Assembly (NCBI GenBank): GCA_900323505.1
Contig: OOIN01000037.1
Location: 434,001-498,000, forward strand
Length of the DNA stretch: 64,000 bases
Source: Ustilago trichophora
Taxonomy: Eukaryota > Basidiomycota > Ustilaginomycetes > Ustilaginales > Ustilaginaceae
Reading direction: 5' to 3'
In this document: piece by piece, positions 10,591 to 19,003 of the stretch
How positions within the stretch are numbered: the stretch's first letter is position 1
Layout: the number at the start of each line of letters is the position of its first letter
The notes under the pieces: model-generated
Database searches by the model: none
What the model saw: the letters and a program-made list of their open reading frames with translations, nothing else
Told to the model about the DNA's origin: nothing
Program-made: the position numbers and the translations under genes

Positions 10591-10778
10591 GAGGAGCGTC
10601 GAGTCGAGAGGAGCAAGCTGCTGCTGGTGGAGGCGGATGCTGGAGATGTCGGTGTTGAAGACCAAAGGCCGCAGAAGATGCGGAAGCAACACGATGCGGA
10701 CAGAAGGCCAATGGCGAGCAACCAGACAAGGTTGAGCTCGTCCATGGCTTCATTACGTTGGATCAACGCGCAAATGTC

Positions 10779-11170
10779 TCAAACTGGCTTCAAGCCAAGG
10801 AGACGCCGTCCGTTGATGGAGAAGGGCACTACTGCGAGCTGCGAGTTGAAGCAATCCAAGTCAACCACCATCTCCTCCCCATAGTCGCCTCCGTTGTCCA
10901 CCGCGAGACGAATTCCAAGGCATCGTAGGAGATCTCGACTCGGATGACGGCCCCCAAGCGCGTCAAGAGCCACCTCCGTAAGTAAGCGAACATGCATGAA
11001 CGTCTGAGCAGAGACGTCGAGCGCAGTCGTGGAGAGACAAATGGCCTTGGTGAAGATCCAGAGAATCTTCACTGGCCGCAGCACACCGTCGACGGACACG
11101 AGAACCCAGCAATTGCGTCGATTGTCGCGACCACCTTGTCCCACCCCACCGACCTTGACAACACCCACGC
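10779..11170 (-). pseudogene. Tnp2-like transposase, C-terminal fragment beyond the LTR insertion
   Basis: About 130 codons continue the transposase frame left of the retrotransposon and stop with TGA at 10779-10781. Visible motifs include LRPVKILWIFTKAI, VRLLTEV and LGIRLAVDNGGDYGEEMVVD, which resemble the C-terminal ends of basidiomycete Tnp2 proteins. If the LTR element and one copy of the ACGC duplication are removed in thought, the frame from 19004 onwards runs straight into this segment. The fragment therefore belongs to the same gene as 19004-22240. An apparent N-terminal extension beginning near 11327 is only LTR sequence read backwards. Confidence 0.75.
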
Positions 11171-11423
11171 TGTCCCGGGCTCCAGCTCTCAGCTTCGCCG
11201 AATTCCGAGAGCTGGGCCTGAATCGGGTTAATCGGTACAATCGGCCATTTGCCGATTGTACAGGTGGTCCGCGCGTCGGCTGAGTCGTGCAGGTCAAGCT
11301 TATCGCGAGCTGATCAAAAATTTTCACTTAGCTCGAATACCACCATCATCTTCCTCATCCGACTAACTACCTTAGCACTCTTTCGCCTTAATCTTTCATT
11401 CTCCAGCTTAACCTTTTGTCACA
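11171..11423 (+). repeat. 5' LTR
   Basis: 253-bp repeat identical by eye to 18751-19003. It contains two hairpins: a 9-bp stem (CCAGCTCTC with GAGAGCTGG) near 11181-11214, and an 11-bp stem (GTACAATCGGC, 5-nt loop) near 11234-11260. It should hold promoter and polyadenylation functions; no TATA box is obvious. Confidence 0.95.
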
Positions 11424-12164
11424 TTGGGGGGCCAACCCGGAAACGGTAAGCACTACCTTTGTTGACCCGCTTCTTTCTTCTCTCGACGATATCTTCATCT
11501 CATTCGACCGTTTCGGCCACGGCGACAACTGCGGTTTCTCTCTTGACCAAAGTCTCGCATTGTTTGGCCTCAAAACCATTCGACGACCTCATTTTCGACC
11601 TCCTCGACAACTTCCTTGAATCTCATTTCATTTCCACTCCTCGTCGCCGTTCTGCGGCAAATCCATCCGTTCCACTCGAGACCTCATTTGACGCCTCTTT
11701 TGAGCGTGCGAATCCTTTTCCAACCGTTTTACGACCTTATCGAGACCTTGACACGGTCTCTTTGAGCCTCATTTGCAATCTCATCTCGACCGTTTCGCGG
11801 TCTACGACAGTAGCAACCACGTCGTTCCTTAAGCGCGTCGCAGCGGCTCTGCGATCTATCTCTGGACGCGTCGTGACTATCCTATGATCCTTTTTCATCT
11901 CATCCTCGACTCACTCTTGGCTTCCGGCTCTGTTGTGCGGCTGTAGTTGTCTAGCACTCGCGTAAGCTGGCTGGACGATTACTTGCAAGATCCGCCAAAA
12001 CGACGCCTTCGACCCCTGCCAAATCTGTCGGCTCGAAGAAGCCTGATCCTTTCTCTAGCTCTTCTCCTCTCTCTTCGCCGGGCCCAAGCACTCAAAGATC
12101 CATTCCCAGTCCCGACAAGCCATCCGACGCGCCGACCATCACTCGAGAGTTTGCTCGCCTCAGC
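11424..12164 (+). other. Retrotransposon leader with candidate primer-binding site
   Basis: Immediately after the LTR, a TGG begins at 11425 (TGGGGGGCCAACCCGG), the usual start of a tRNA-complementary primer-binding site. The matching tRNA was not identified. The remaining 0.7 kb before Gag is pyrimidine-rich. It has two short open frames without recognisable features, so I treat it as untranslated leader. Confidence 0.6.
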
Positions 12165-13229
12165 ATGTCGGCTTCTCCTACTCAAGCACCGGGTGCGGCT
12201 GCATTCTCCAACGGTATCGCCGACTACTCTGGCGATTACACTGACGTCGATGCTCAGGTTTGGCTCGACCACTTCGATCGCTTCTGCCTCGACCGCAAGA
12301 TCGACGACGACCCTATTCGCAAGGCGCGCTACTTCAAGACTTTTATGACCGGCGCTGCACGCGACTGGTACAACGCGCTTCCTCCCGCCACTCAAAAGGA
12401 CTTCGACGCTCTCGAGGCAGCTTTCCTTGCTCACTTCGGCGATCTCATCAAGCCTAAAGAAACTCCCGCCTCTCGATATCAGGTGTTCCTCGACGCAGTC
12501 AGGGTCAAGAAGACTGCTGAGTCTCTCCGAGATCTAGCTGAGTGGCGCAAGTGGCTTGCAGAGACTCTCACTCTCGCCACTAAGGTCACGAGCTCCTATG
12601 CCTCTGAGCCGTTGAAGGCTTCGATGTTCTGGGCTGCTCTTCCTGCCGAACTCAAGCCTCATCTTGGCTTCATGCGCGACACCGTTCTCGAGAGTGTCAA
12701 TGCTTGCCGAGATCTTCCTATTACTGTCTACGACGAAATCATTGCTGAACACGACGCTCGACACCAACGCGACAGGAAGGTCAGCAACGAGCTCGCCAAC
12801 CTTGCTCGCATCATCGACGGCTTGCGCAAGAACAACTTGCCTACAACTCCACCTGAAGAGAAGCGTGCTCGTTTCGACAACGCTTCAGCTCCCAACGGCG
12901 TCCAGCTCGCTCGTCCTAAGTCGCCCTCGGTGGATGCTGCGACCATCCCTCAGTACAGCTTCACTGACGACAAGGAAGGCCATCGTCAGTATGAGGAGGC
13001 TCTGAAGAAGTATCACCAGGAGCATCCGCGCGTCACGATCTCGCCGCCTTACTACTGGCCTTACCCAGTCACTCCTGGCACGGAGAAGCCGGGTACTGGA
13101 GAGTGTCATCGTTGTGGCCATCGCGGCCATATGTACAGCAATTGCAACTCGGATCGGCCCGTTCCTCAGTTGGAGCAGAACTATCGTCGAGCTTATGCTC
13201 GGGCCCTTCAGGGCCAGGGAAATCAGTAA
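12165..13229 (+). CDS. gag: Retrotransposon Gag with CCHC zinc knuckle
   Basis: A 354-residue capsid/nucleocapsid precursor. The N-terminal two thirds look like a Ty3/gypsy Gag capsid domain (WLDHFDRFCLDRKIDDD, ARDWYNALP, FLAHFGDLIKP). A CCHC zinc knuckle, CHRCGHRGHMYSNC, lies near residues 315-328 and would bind the element's RNA. The ATG at 12165 follows the long leader and precedes the capsid-like region. The stop TAA at 13227-13229 comes two codons after the heptamer GGGAAAT at 13217-13223, which is in the correct phase for -1 frameshifting into Pol. Confidence 0.93.
   Translation: MSASPTQAPGAAAFSNGIADYSGDYTDVDAQVWLDHFDRFCLDRKIDDDPIRKARYFKTFMTGAARDWYNALPPATQKDFDALEAAFLAHFGDLIKPKETPASRYQVFLDAVRVKKTAESLRDLAEWRKWLAETLTLATKVTSSYASEPLKASMFWAALPAELKPHLGFMRDTVLESVNACRDLPITVYDEIIAEHDARHQRDRKVSNELANLARIIDGLRKNNLPTTPPEEKRARFDNASAPNGVQLARPKSPSVDAATIPQYSFTDDKEGHRQYEEALKKYHQEHPRVTISPPYYWPYPVTPGTEKPGTGECHRCGHRGHMYSNCNSDRPVPQLEQNYRRAYARALQGQGNQ
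13217..13223 (+). promoter_or_regulatory. Candidate -1 ribosomal frameshift site, GGGAAAT
   Basis: The heptamer matches X XXY YYZ and is aligned to Gag codons as G GGA AAT, followed by CAG TAA. Slipping back one base places ribosomes in the Pol frame, which continues TCA GTA AGG without a stop through to 18328. The overlap and phase fit programmed -1 frameshifting. No downstream pseudoknot was folded. Confidence 0.75.
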
Positions 13230-16200
13230 GGCCGACGAACTATGTAGACCCTCCTCGATCGGCCGGCGATATCTCCTCGGGTCTTAACTCTGCGTCCCTT
13301 TTTACTTGCACCACGGACAATTACATTTCTCTCTCAAAGTCGACGCAGCCTTTGCATTTCCCTCTTTCTCCTTCGCCAACGTCGTGTTCCAGCCCTCTCG
13401 TTTTGAATCAGCCTGACCCCGTTATGACATCTCGTTACACGACCGAGCACTGTCAGACGGCACAGGCAGCTGTCGATGTAAGTGCTCCTCTGCCCACCCC
13501 TCACGTTCATCGAGAACACATCTTCTCTCCCAAGGTATCTGCCCATAAAGGTGATCCTTCTTTGTCCGGTGCTGGCACCACAATGGGATCCATGCCCCCT
13601 TCCCTCGAGGAAGGGAGGGTTTCTCTACCGACGGATAAAGAGAAGTTGTGTACCTTGGTCGATGCTGTTGGAGGCGAGAGTACTTTCATCGATTTGCATT
13701 GTTCCAGTTCCGTTTCGACCGACTCTGCCCTGTTTCCCCCGTCCCGTTCCGTTCCCCAGATACGTTTTCCATCGACATCGGCTGGCAAAGGTGCTACGGC
13801 CGGTGACATCATTTCCTCAAATGAGCAGCTTGAGCATAATTCGTACACTTCGAAACTTCCGACACTCTCGACATCATGTCTATCATCGACATCGAATGCG
13901 TCATTTCCACCAATTGCATCGAAGACATCGAAGACATTGAAGGAACTCTCAGCTCCAGAAGTTAATGAAGTCAACGAAGTCACCGAGTCACCACTTGAAC
14001 CGCCCGCACGCTCACCGTCACCGGTGACACCGCCGCCACCTGATCGTCGTCTCCCTCCCCTTTCGACACCGCCCTTGCCCGACGTGACTTCGCGACCATC
14101 TGCACCCCCTCTCCATCGTAAACGGCCACCAAAGCCTAAAGTCGATCTCCGAGCTTTGCGAGACAAAGCACAGTCTCACCGCAACTACTTCTTCTTCTTG
14201 CAAGCTCGTCTCACAAATTCCCGTGATGAAGAGTTAACTTGCGAAATAGAAGCGGGCTTGGACGAAGGTGCAATGGTAAATGTCATGTCAGCAACCATGG
14301 TCTCTAGTCTCGACTTGGAACTACTGCCGTCCGATCTCTATTTGAGGATGGCAAGCGGTCAAGTCATGCAATCTAGAGGACGGGTCCGAGTTGCGACTGC
14401 TGTCAAAGACGTCGATGATAACTTCACAGTCCCAGTCGAGGTTGAATTCGAGGTCATGCCCACCGCTGCTCAGCAGATGTTACTCGGCCGGCCATGGAAG
14501 GTTAGGGCTGGTGCGTTGCACTTCTATGAACTCGATGTTCTTTTCATCCCTCAGAATGATAGGAACTCGGTCTTCCGCACGTGGTCTCGCGTCATACCCA
14601 ATTACAACCGTCTATTGAAGCCTTATGTCCCTGAAACACCTATGGAAGCCGTTCGGATGCTAGTAGCTCGTCACCCGTATGCCAATGTGGCTCAGCTCGA
14701 AGCACTTTACGAACCTTCCAAGATCTCCGACGTCGCATCGATCGCTCTAAATGCTGACGATCAGCAGAATGAGATCAGTGGGCTTTCAGACGAATACATC
14801 GACACCCGACCAGACTTAGACCAGTTCATTGACTTGAACATCAAGCCAACACACTCGGTCAGCTTCGATCTTCCAGTTGATGAGCACGAGCTCACAAGGT
14901 TGCAACAACGACTTCCCCTTACGCGAGATGATCCTGAGTACCTGATCAGACGACAATCCTACCAAGAGTCCTTTCGACCGTACCAAATCAGTGGTAAAGC
15001 CGATGATGAGTCGAACAAGCGCGCGGAACGCGTGGTCAAGTCCCTCCTTACACGGTTCGGCAAAGTCGGCACAGCAGCTCAACGTCAGCATCTTGTGGAC
15101 CTTCTTTGCTCCAAGCATCTGGCTTTTGCCGAGACAACTGCTGAGTGTAAACAGAACCGTAAGGTCATCTGCGATCCGATCCTCATCAGCGAACCGCCAC
15201 GTACGACTCGACAAGCCAAGACTCAGGCCTTGTCGCCTCCACAGAAAGAATTTCTTCACGCCAAAGTCAGAGAGCTCATCGACAATGGTTTCATGGTTCG
15301 GATTAACGAGGATGAGGTCAAGTGGATCTCTGAGACGCGGATCGTCCCTAAGCCTGCGTCCGAAATCGATTCCAATGTCTCGCTCCAAGAGCTGCGGCTG
15401 CAAGCCAATGCTGCGCTCAAGGAGGCTGGACTGGAGCATGACGAGTCTCTGCCGCCGCCGACTAAAGTGCTCACTGACCCTTCTACCACCGTCAAGACTG
15501 CTGAGTCAAGATACCAACTCGTGCACAACTACGCGCCCATTAATCACTACATGAAGGATAACTCGTTCATTCCAGGCGACATTGAAGTCAAGGCGACTAA
15601 GTTGTCAGGAAAACAGTTCCTCTTCAAAGGCGACGGTTGTGCTGGGTTCTTCATCATGGCCAACTCACGACTTGCAACGCTACTTTTGGTCACCTACGTT
15701 GAGGATTTCGGTTTCGTTGGCTACACGGTCATGCCATTTGGGTTCAAGGTCGGACCATCGCTGTATTATCGGTTCATCACAACAGCCTTCGGAGATCTTT
15801 TCGATCGAGACTCTGACTTCTGGATGGACGATGTGGCTACAGGCCATCACGACTTCGACGCGTACTTCCTCTGGCTTCGTGAATTCCTCGACCGAGCCAT
15901 TGATACTGGGTTCACCTTGTCGGTACAGAAGTGCCAGTTCCTCTACGAAAACATCACTTTCTGCGGGCAACTTGTAGGACGAGACGGCATAAGAGCCGAC
16001 CCAGCTCGTCTCAAGGCGATACTCAACTGGCCAATCCCCAAAACGGTCCGAGACATCATGGTCTTCCGCGGCGTATGTTCCTACCTTCGCTCTAAGGTAC
16101 CGAACTTCGCTAAGGTCTTTGCTCCGCTCGATACGCTTACCACAAGCGTCGACAACTACGACGCCGAGCTTGGAGACAAATGGACCAAGGATCATCACGA

Positions 16201-18328
16201 TGCCTACCTCCGCGTCAAAAATGCCTTAGTCAACTCGCGAGTGCTCAAGGAGCCTCGTTACGACCGTCCTTTCATCGTCCAATCCGACTGGAGTGCCGAA
16301 GGCATTGGTGCCGTGCTTCTCCAAGAGCACACCATGCAAAGGGATGCTCAAGGTCAATGGCATGTCCTCAATGAGCTCGAACCAGCCCCTAATCCCAACA
16401 ACACGTACCGCAAAGTCGTCTTCCCCATTGCCTATGCATCTAAGAAGTGTTCCCCGGCCGAGTCGAGATACTCTGCCCACCTCGGCGAACTCGTAGCAGC
16501 AAAGTTTGCTCTCACACGCTTCACTCCGTTTACTTTCGGTCAGCCCATCATCTTAGTGACCGATTGTATGGCGTTACGGGACATATTGTGCAACGACAAG
16601 ATGCCGGCAGCACATGCTCGGTGGAGAGAACAACTTCTGGCGCACAACATCATCCGTGTCGAGCACTGTGCAGGTCGTCGACATGGCTTAGCACACAGTC
16701 TATCCCACCGACCTTATTCTACCGATGAAGTTGACACGGACGATGCAGGACCAGTCCTTCCCGACGAGAGAGACTTGCTCAACCTTAGCATTAATGGTAG
16801 TGATCCCTTGTACAGAAACCACCCAGCCGATTTTTGCCTTACGGTCTCCAAGTACCAACCTGTCGACGGACAATCTGACTTGTCTCCTCTTGCGTACGAT
16901 CCACCGACATTCGTCAAGGACATGGCAGAGAGATACCTGGTTATCGACGAAGAAGCTGGACCACTCTTGAGACGATTCGAAGGTGACGAGTTGGAACCTG
17001 TCATCCGATTCCTTCTCCTACTCGAATTACCGACGACATCAGCGGCACGAGAAAAGGTCAAGCGGCTCAAACGCTACAAACTCGTCGATGGGAAGCTCGG
17101 TTATGTCCAGGACGAGCTGATCCTCAATGCGTTGCCACAGAAGGAAGGCTACGATCGACTTGTCAAGGCTCACGAACATGCCCATATCGGAATCAACATG
17201 CTCATCAAAAAGATTCGATTGCAGCAAAACGTCACCTGGCCGAGGCTGTATGCCGATGCGCGACAAGTGGTGAAGTCTTGTAGGACCTGCCAACTCTTTG
17301 GTCCTCGCAACCGATCAGTTCTCGATCCGATCATCGTCTCTTCGCCGATGGAGACTTGGGCGATGGACTTTGTCTCTTTGCCTGCTACTCAAGGCAAGAG
17401 CAAGCTTCTCGTTGTCGTCGACTACTTCTCAAGATTCGTATGGGGATTCCCACTTGCACAAGCTCGAGGCAAGGACGTTGTACGATGTCTAACTCTCCTT
17501 CGCGATCAGTTGTCTGCGTTGCCAATCACGATTATCTCCGACGGTGGCAGCCACTTCGACTGCGCAGAGGTATACGACTTCTTGGCAGACAACAACGTGG
17601 GTCACCATATCACCCCAGCATACGCACCCTGGGTGAATGGTTTGGTCGAACGAAACAACGGCATCATCATCCAAGCTCTGCGACGTGTCTGCGCCTCAGC
17701 TACCTCAGCTTCGTCCACCGACTTCCCATGGTATGATCATCTCAGCACGGTCTTATGGGAGATCAACCATCGAGCTATCCCCGACTTATCCAACTTGTCG
17801 CCAACGGAATTACTCTACGGTTATATAATCGCTGACCGAGAGGAATCCAAGGTTGGAAGTCCAACAGCAGCCGAAGTGCACCTCCAACGTGCCTTCATCG
17901 ACACACGCCGGGTTGATGCTATGTCATCCTACGAGGCAGCACAGGCGAAAAGGACCGAGAAGTCTAGGCCCCGACGACTCGGAGTTCCTATCGAGATAGG
18001 CGACCTTGTTCTTCGACATCAAACCATGTATGAGTCTACATACTCCACTCAAGCGAAGCTCGCGCCTAAGTGGATTGGACCTTTCGTGGTGATGAAGAAA
18101 CAAAGGAAGTCTTACATTATCCGAAGCCTCGCCGATGGAACGGAAGAACGAGTTCATCTCGATCGGCTCAAGAAGTATTGGCCATCGCCGGACTTAGCGC
18201 GATCATCGCTCAACGCCGACCTTGACAACCCGTCCACCACGTTCCCAATTCGATCAACTGCTGCAGAGATTGTTGCCTCTGCTTTGACAGGAGAGGATGA
18301 GCTTCGACCAGCTCACCGTGTTCTCTAA
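13223..18328 (+). CDS. pol: Retrotransposon Pol: protease, RT, RNase H, integrase
   Basis: About 1700 uninterrupted codons in the -1 frame relative to Gag; the frame is open back to 13103 but is probably entered at the slippery site. A Ser/Pro-rich spacer comes first. An aspartic-protease-like site follows near 14260, reading LDEGA where LDSGA or LDTGA is usual. Reverse transcriptase lies around 15500-16090, with the catalytic box reading WMDD (15821-15832) instead of Y/FxDD. RNase H covers about 16264-16700, beginning IVQSDWS. Integrase has an HHCC zinc region (about 17170-17290) and a DDE core (MDF near 17362, SDGG near 17539, VERNN near 17643). A GPF module lies near 18085. No stop or frameshift was seen. 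It would copy the element RNA to DNA and integrate it. Confidence 0.93.
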   Translation, partial: SVRPTNYVDPPRSAGDISSGLNSASLFTCTTDNYISLSKSTQPLHFPLSPSPTSCSSPLVLNQPDPVMTSRYTTEHCQTAQAAVDVSAPLPTPHVHREHIFSPKVSAHKGDPSLSGAGTTMGSMPPSLEEGRVSLPTDKEKLCTLVDAVGGESTFIDLHCSSSVSTDSALFPPSRSVPQIRFPSTSAGKGATAGDIISSNEQLEHNSYTSKLPTLSTSCLSSTSNASFPPIASKTSKTLKELSAPEVNEVNEVTESPLEPPARSPSPVTPPPPDRRLPPLSTPPLPDVTSRPSAPPLHRKRPPKPKVDLRALRDKAQSHRNYFFFLQARLTNSRDEELTCEIEAGLDEGAMVNVMSATMVSSLDLELLPSDLYLRMASGQVMQSRGRVRVATAVKDVDDNFTVPVEVEFEVMPTAAQQMLLGRPWKVRAGALHFYELDVLFIPQNDRNSVFRTWSRVIPNYNRLLKPYVPETPMEAVRMLVARHPYANVAQLEALYEPSKISDVASIALNADDQQNEISGLSDEYIDTRPDLDQFIDLNIKPTHSVSFDLPVDEHELTRLQQRLPLTRDDPEYLIRRQSYQESFRPYQISGKADDESNKRAERVVKSLLTRFGKVGTAAQRQHLVDLLCSKHLAFAETTAECKQNRKVICDPILISEPPRTTRQAKTQALSPPQKEFLHAKVRELIDNGFMVRINEDEVKWISETRIVPKPASEIDSNVSLQELRLQANAALKEAGLEHDESLPPPTKVLTDPSTTVKTAESRYQLVHNYAPINHYMKDNSFIPGDIEVKATKLSGKQFLFKGDGCAGFFIMANSRLATLLLVTYVEDFGFVGYTVMPFGFKVGPSLYYRFITTAFGDLFDRDSDFWMDDVATGHHDFDAYFLWLREFLDRAIDTGFTLSVQKCQFLYENITFCGQLVGRDGIRADPARLKAILNWPIPKTVRDIMVFRGVCSYLRSKVPNFAKVFAPLDTLTTSVDNYDAELGDKWTKDHHDAYLRVKNALVNSRVLKEPRYDRPFIVQSDWSAEGIGAVLLQEHTMQRDAQGQWHVLNELEPAPNPNNTYRKVVFPIAYASKKCSPAESRYSAHLGELVAAKFALTRFTPFTFGQPIILVTDCMALRDILCNDKMPAAHARWREQLLAHNIIRVEHCAGRRHGLAHSLSHRPYSTDEVDTDDAGPVLPDERDLLNLSINGSDPLYRNHPADFCLTVSKYQPVDGQSDLSPLAYDPPTFVKDMAERYLVIDEEAGPLLRRFEGDELEPVIRFLLLLELPTTSAAREKVKRLKRYKLVDGKLGYVQDELILNALPQKEGYDRLVKAHEHAHIGINMLIKKIRLQQNVTWPRLYADARQVVKSCRTCQLFGPRNRSVLDPIIVSSPMETWAMDFVSLPATQGKSKLLVVVDYFSRFVWGFPLAQARGKDVVRCLTLLRDQLSALPITIISDGGSHFDCAEVYDFLADNNVGHHITPAYAPWVNGLVERNNGIIIQALRRVCASATSASSTDFPWYDHLSTVLWEINHRAIPDLSNLSPTELLYGYIIADREESKVGSPTAAEVHLQRAFIDTRRVDAMSSYEAAQAKRTEKSRPRRLGVPIEIGDLVLRHQTMYESTYSTQAKLAPKWIGPFVVMKKQRKSYIIRSLADGTEERVHLDRLKKYWPSPDLARSSLNADLDNPSTTFPIRSTAAEIVASALTGEDELRPAHRVL

Positions 18329-18750
18329 GCATGCACGCCTCTAAGCCGATCTTAAGGCTAAGACCGACCTCCGCCAGCGCAGCATCACGACCATCACATG
18401 AAGATCGGCTTACATTAAGCTTATCATCGTCGATGTTCAGCTGAAGGTCGGGAGGTCGATTGCCTCCAAATTGTCCGCTGATTCCGTGTTCGCCGATTTG
18501 TCCGACTTCTTTTCATTTCTTCGCAAGAGTCACTGATCAACATATACGACGATCATATTCCATTTCTCCTGTGTACCTTGTTCAACACAAGCCACACGTC
18601 TCGATCCTTTTTACTCCACCTTTCACTACTCTCCTTGAGACGGTGTTCAACCACCGTTTCCCAGGAACAACTCTTGCTCAGTTCATTTCTTGTAGTATAG
18701 TACACCTCCTTTTGTCAGCTTCGGGACAAAGCTTGCACCTGTTGGGCCCC
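18329..18750 (+). other. Retrotransposon 3' non-coding region
   Basis: About 420 bases between the Pol stop and the 3' LTR. It holds short AAGCCGATCTTAAG-type repeats near 18340-18420 and no coding region. A classical polypurine tract directly before the LTR is not obvious; the best purine patch is GGGACAAAG near 18723. Confidence 0.6.
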
Positions 18751-19003
18751 TGTCCCGGGCTCCAGCTCTCAGCTTCGCCGAATTCCGAGAGCTGGGCCTG
18801 AATCGGGTTAATCGGTACAATCGGCCATTTGCCGATTGTACAGGTGGTCCGCGCGTCGGCTGAGTCGTGCAGGTCAAGCTTATCGCGAGCTGATCAAAAA
18901 TTTTCACTTAGCTCGAATACCACCATCATCTTCCTCATCCGACTAACTACCTTAGCACTCTTTCGCCTTAATCTTTCATTCTCCAGCTTAACCTTTTGTC
19001 ACA
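18751..19003 (+). repeat. 3' LTR
   Basis: 253-bp copy, identical by eye to the 5' LTR including both hairpins, followed by the target duplication ACGC at 19004-19007. The 3' neighbour is the interrupted transposase frame. Confidence 0.95.

Larger units (their letters stand above)
11171..19003 (+). mobile_element. Ty3/gypsy-type LTR retrotransposon, apparently intact
   Basis: A 7.8-kb element bounded by two 253-bp LTRs that I read as identical, each starting TGTCCC and ending GTCACA. It is flanked by ACGC on both sides (11167-11170 and 19004-19007). Order: LTR, candidate primer-binding site at 11425, long leader, Gag, overlapping Pol with protease, reverse transcriptase, RNase H and integrase, then LTR. 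The RT-RNaseH-IN order places it with Ty3/gypsy. There is no chromodomain after the integrase GPF module. Identical LTRs and open frames indicate a recent insertion, into the transposase gene of an older DNA transposon on the opposite strand. Confidence 0.95.

Noticed and set aside
9770..10766. Long minus-strand ORFs across the tandem array as real proteins
   Set aside because: All three minus frames are open only because of the repeat. The 100-bp unit shifts frame, so the Ser/Leu/Pro peptides are artefacts; only the flanking pieces are of interest.
11166..11171. 5-bp target duplication ACGCT
   Set aside because: Taking five bases requires the LTR to begin GTCCC and lose its TG start. The 4-bp ACGC with TG...CA ends is the simpler reading, though 5 bp cannot be excluded.
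10779..11327. Independent 182-codon gene starting near 11327
   Set aside because: Its first third is LTR sequence read in reverse and it lacks an ATG. The remainder is the transposase C-terminus.
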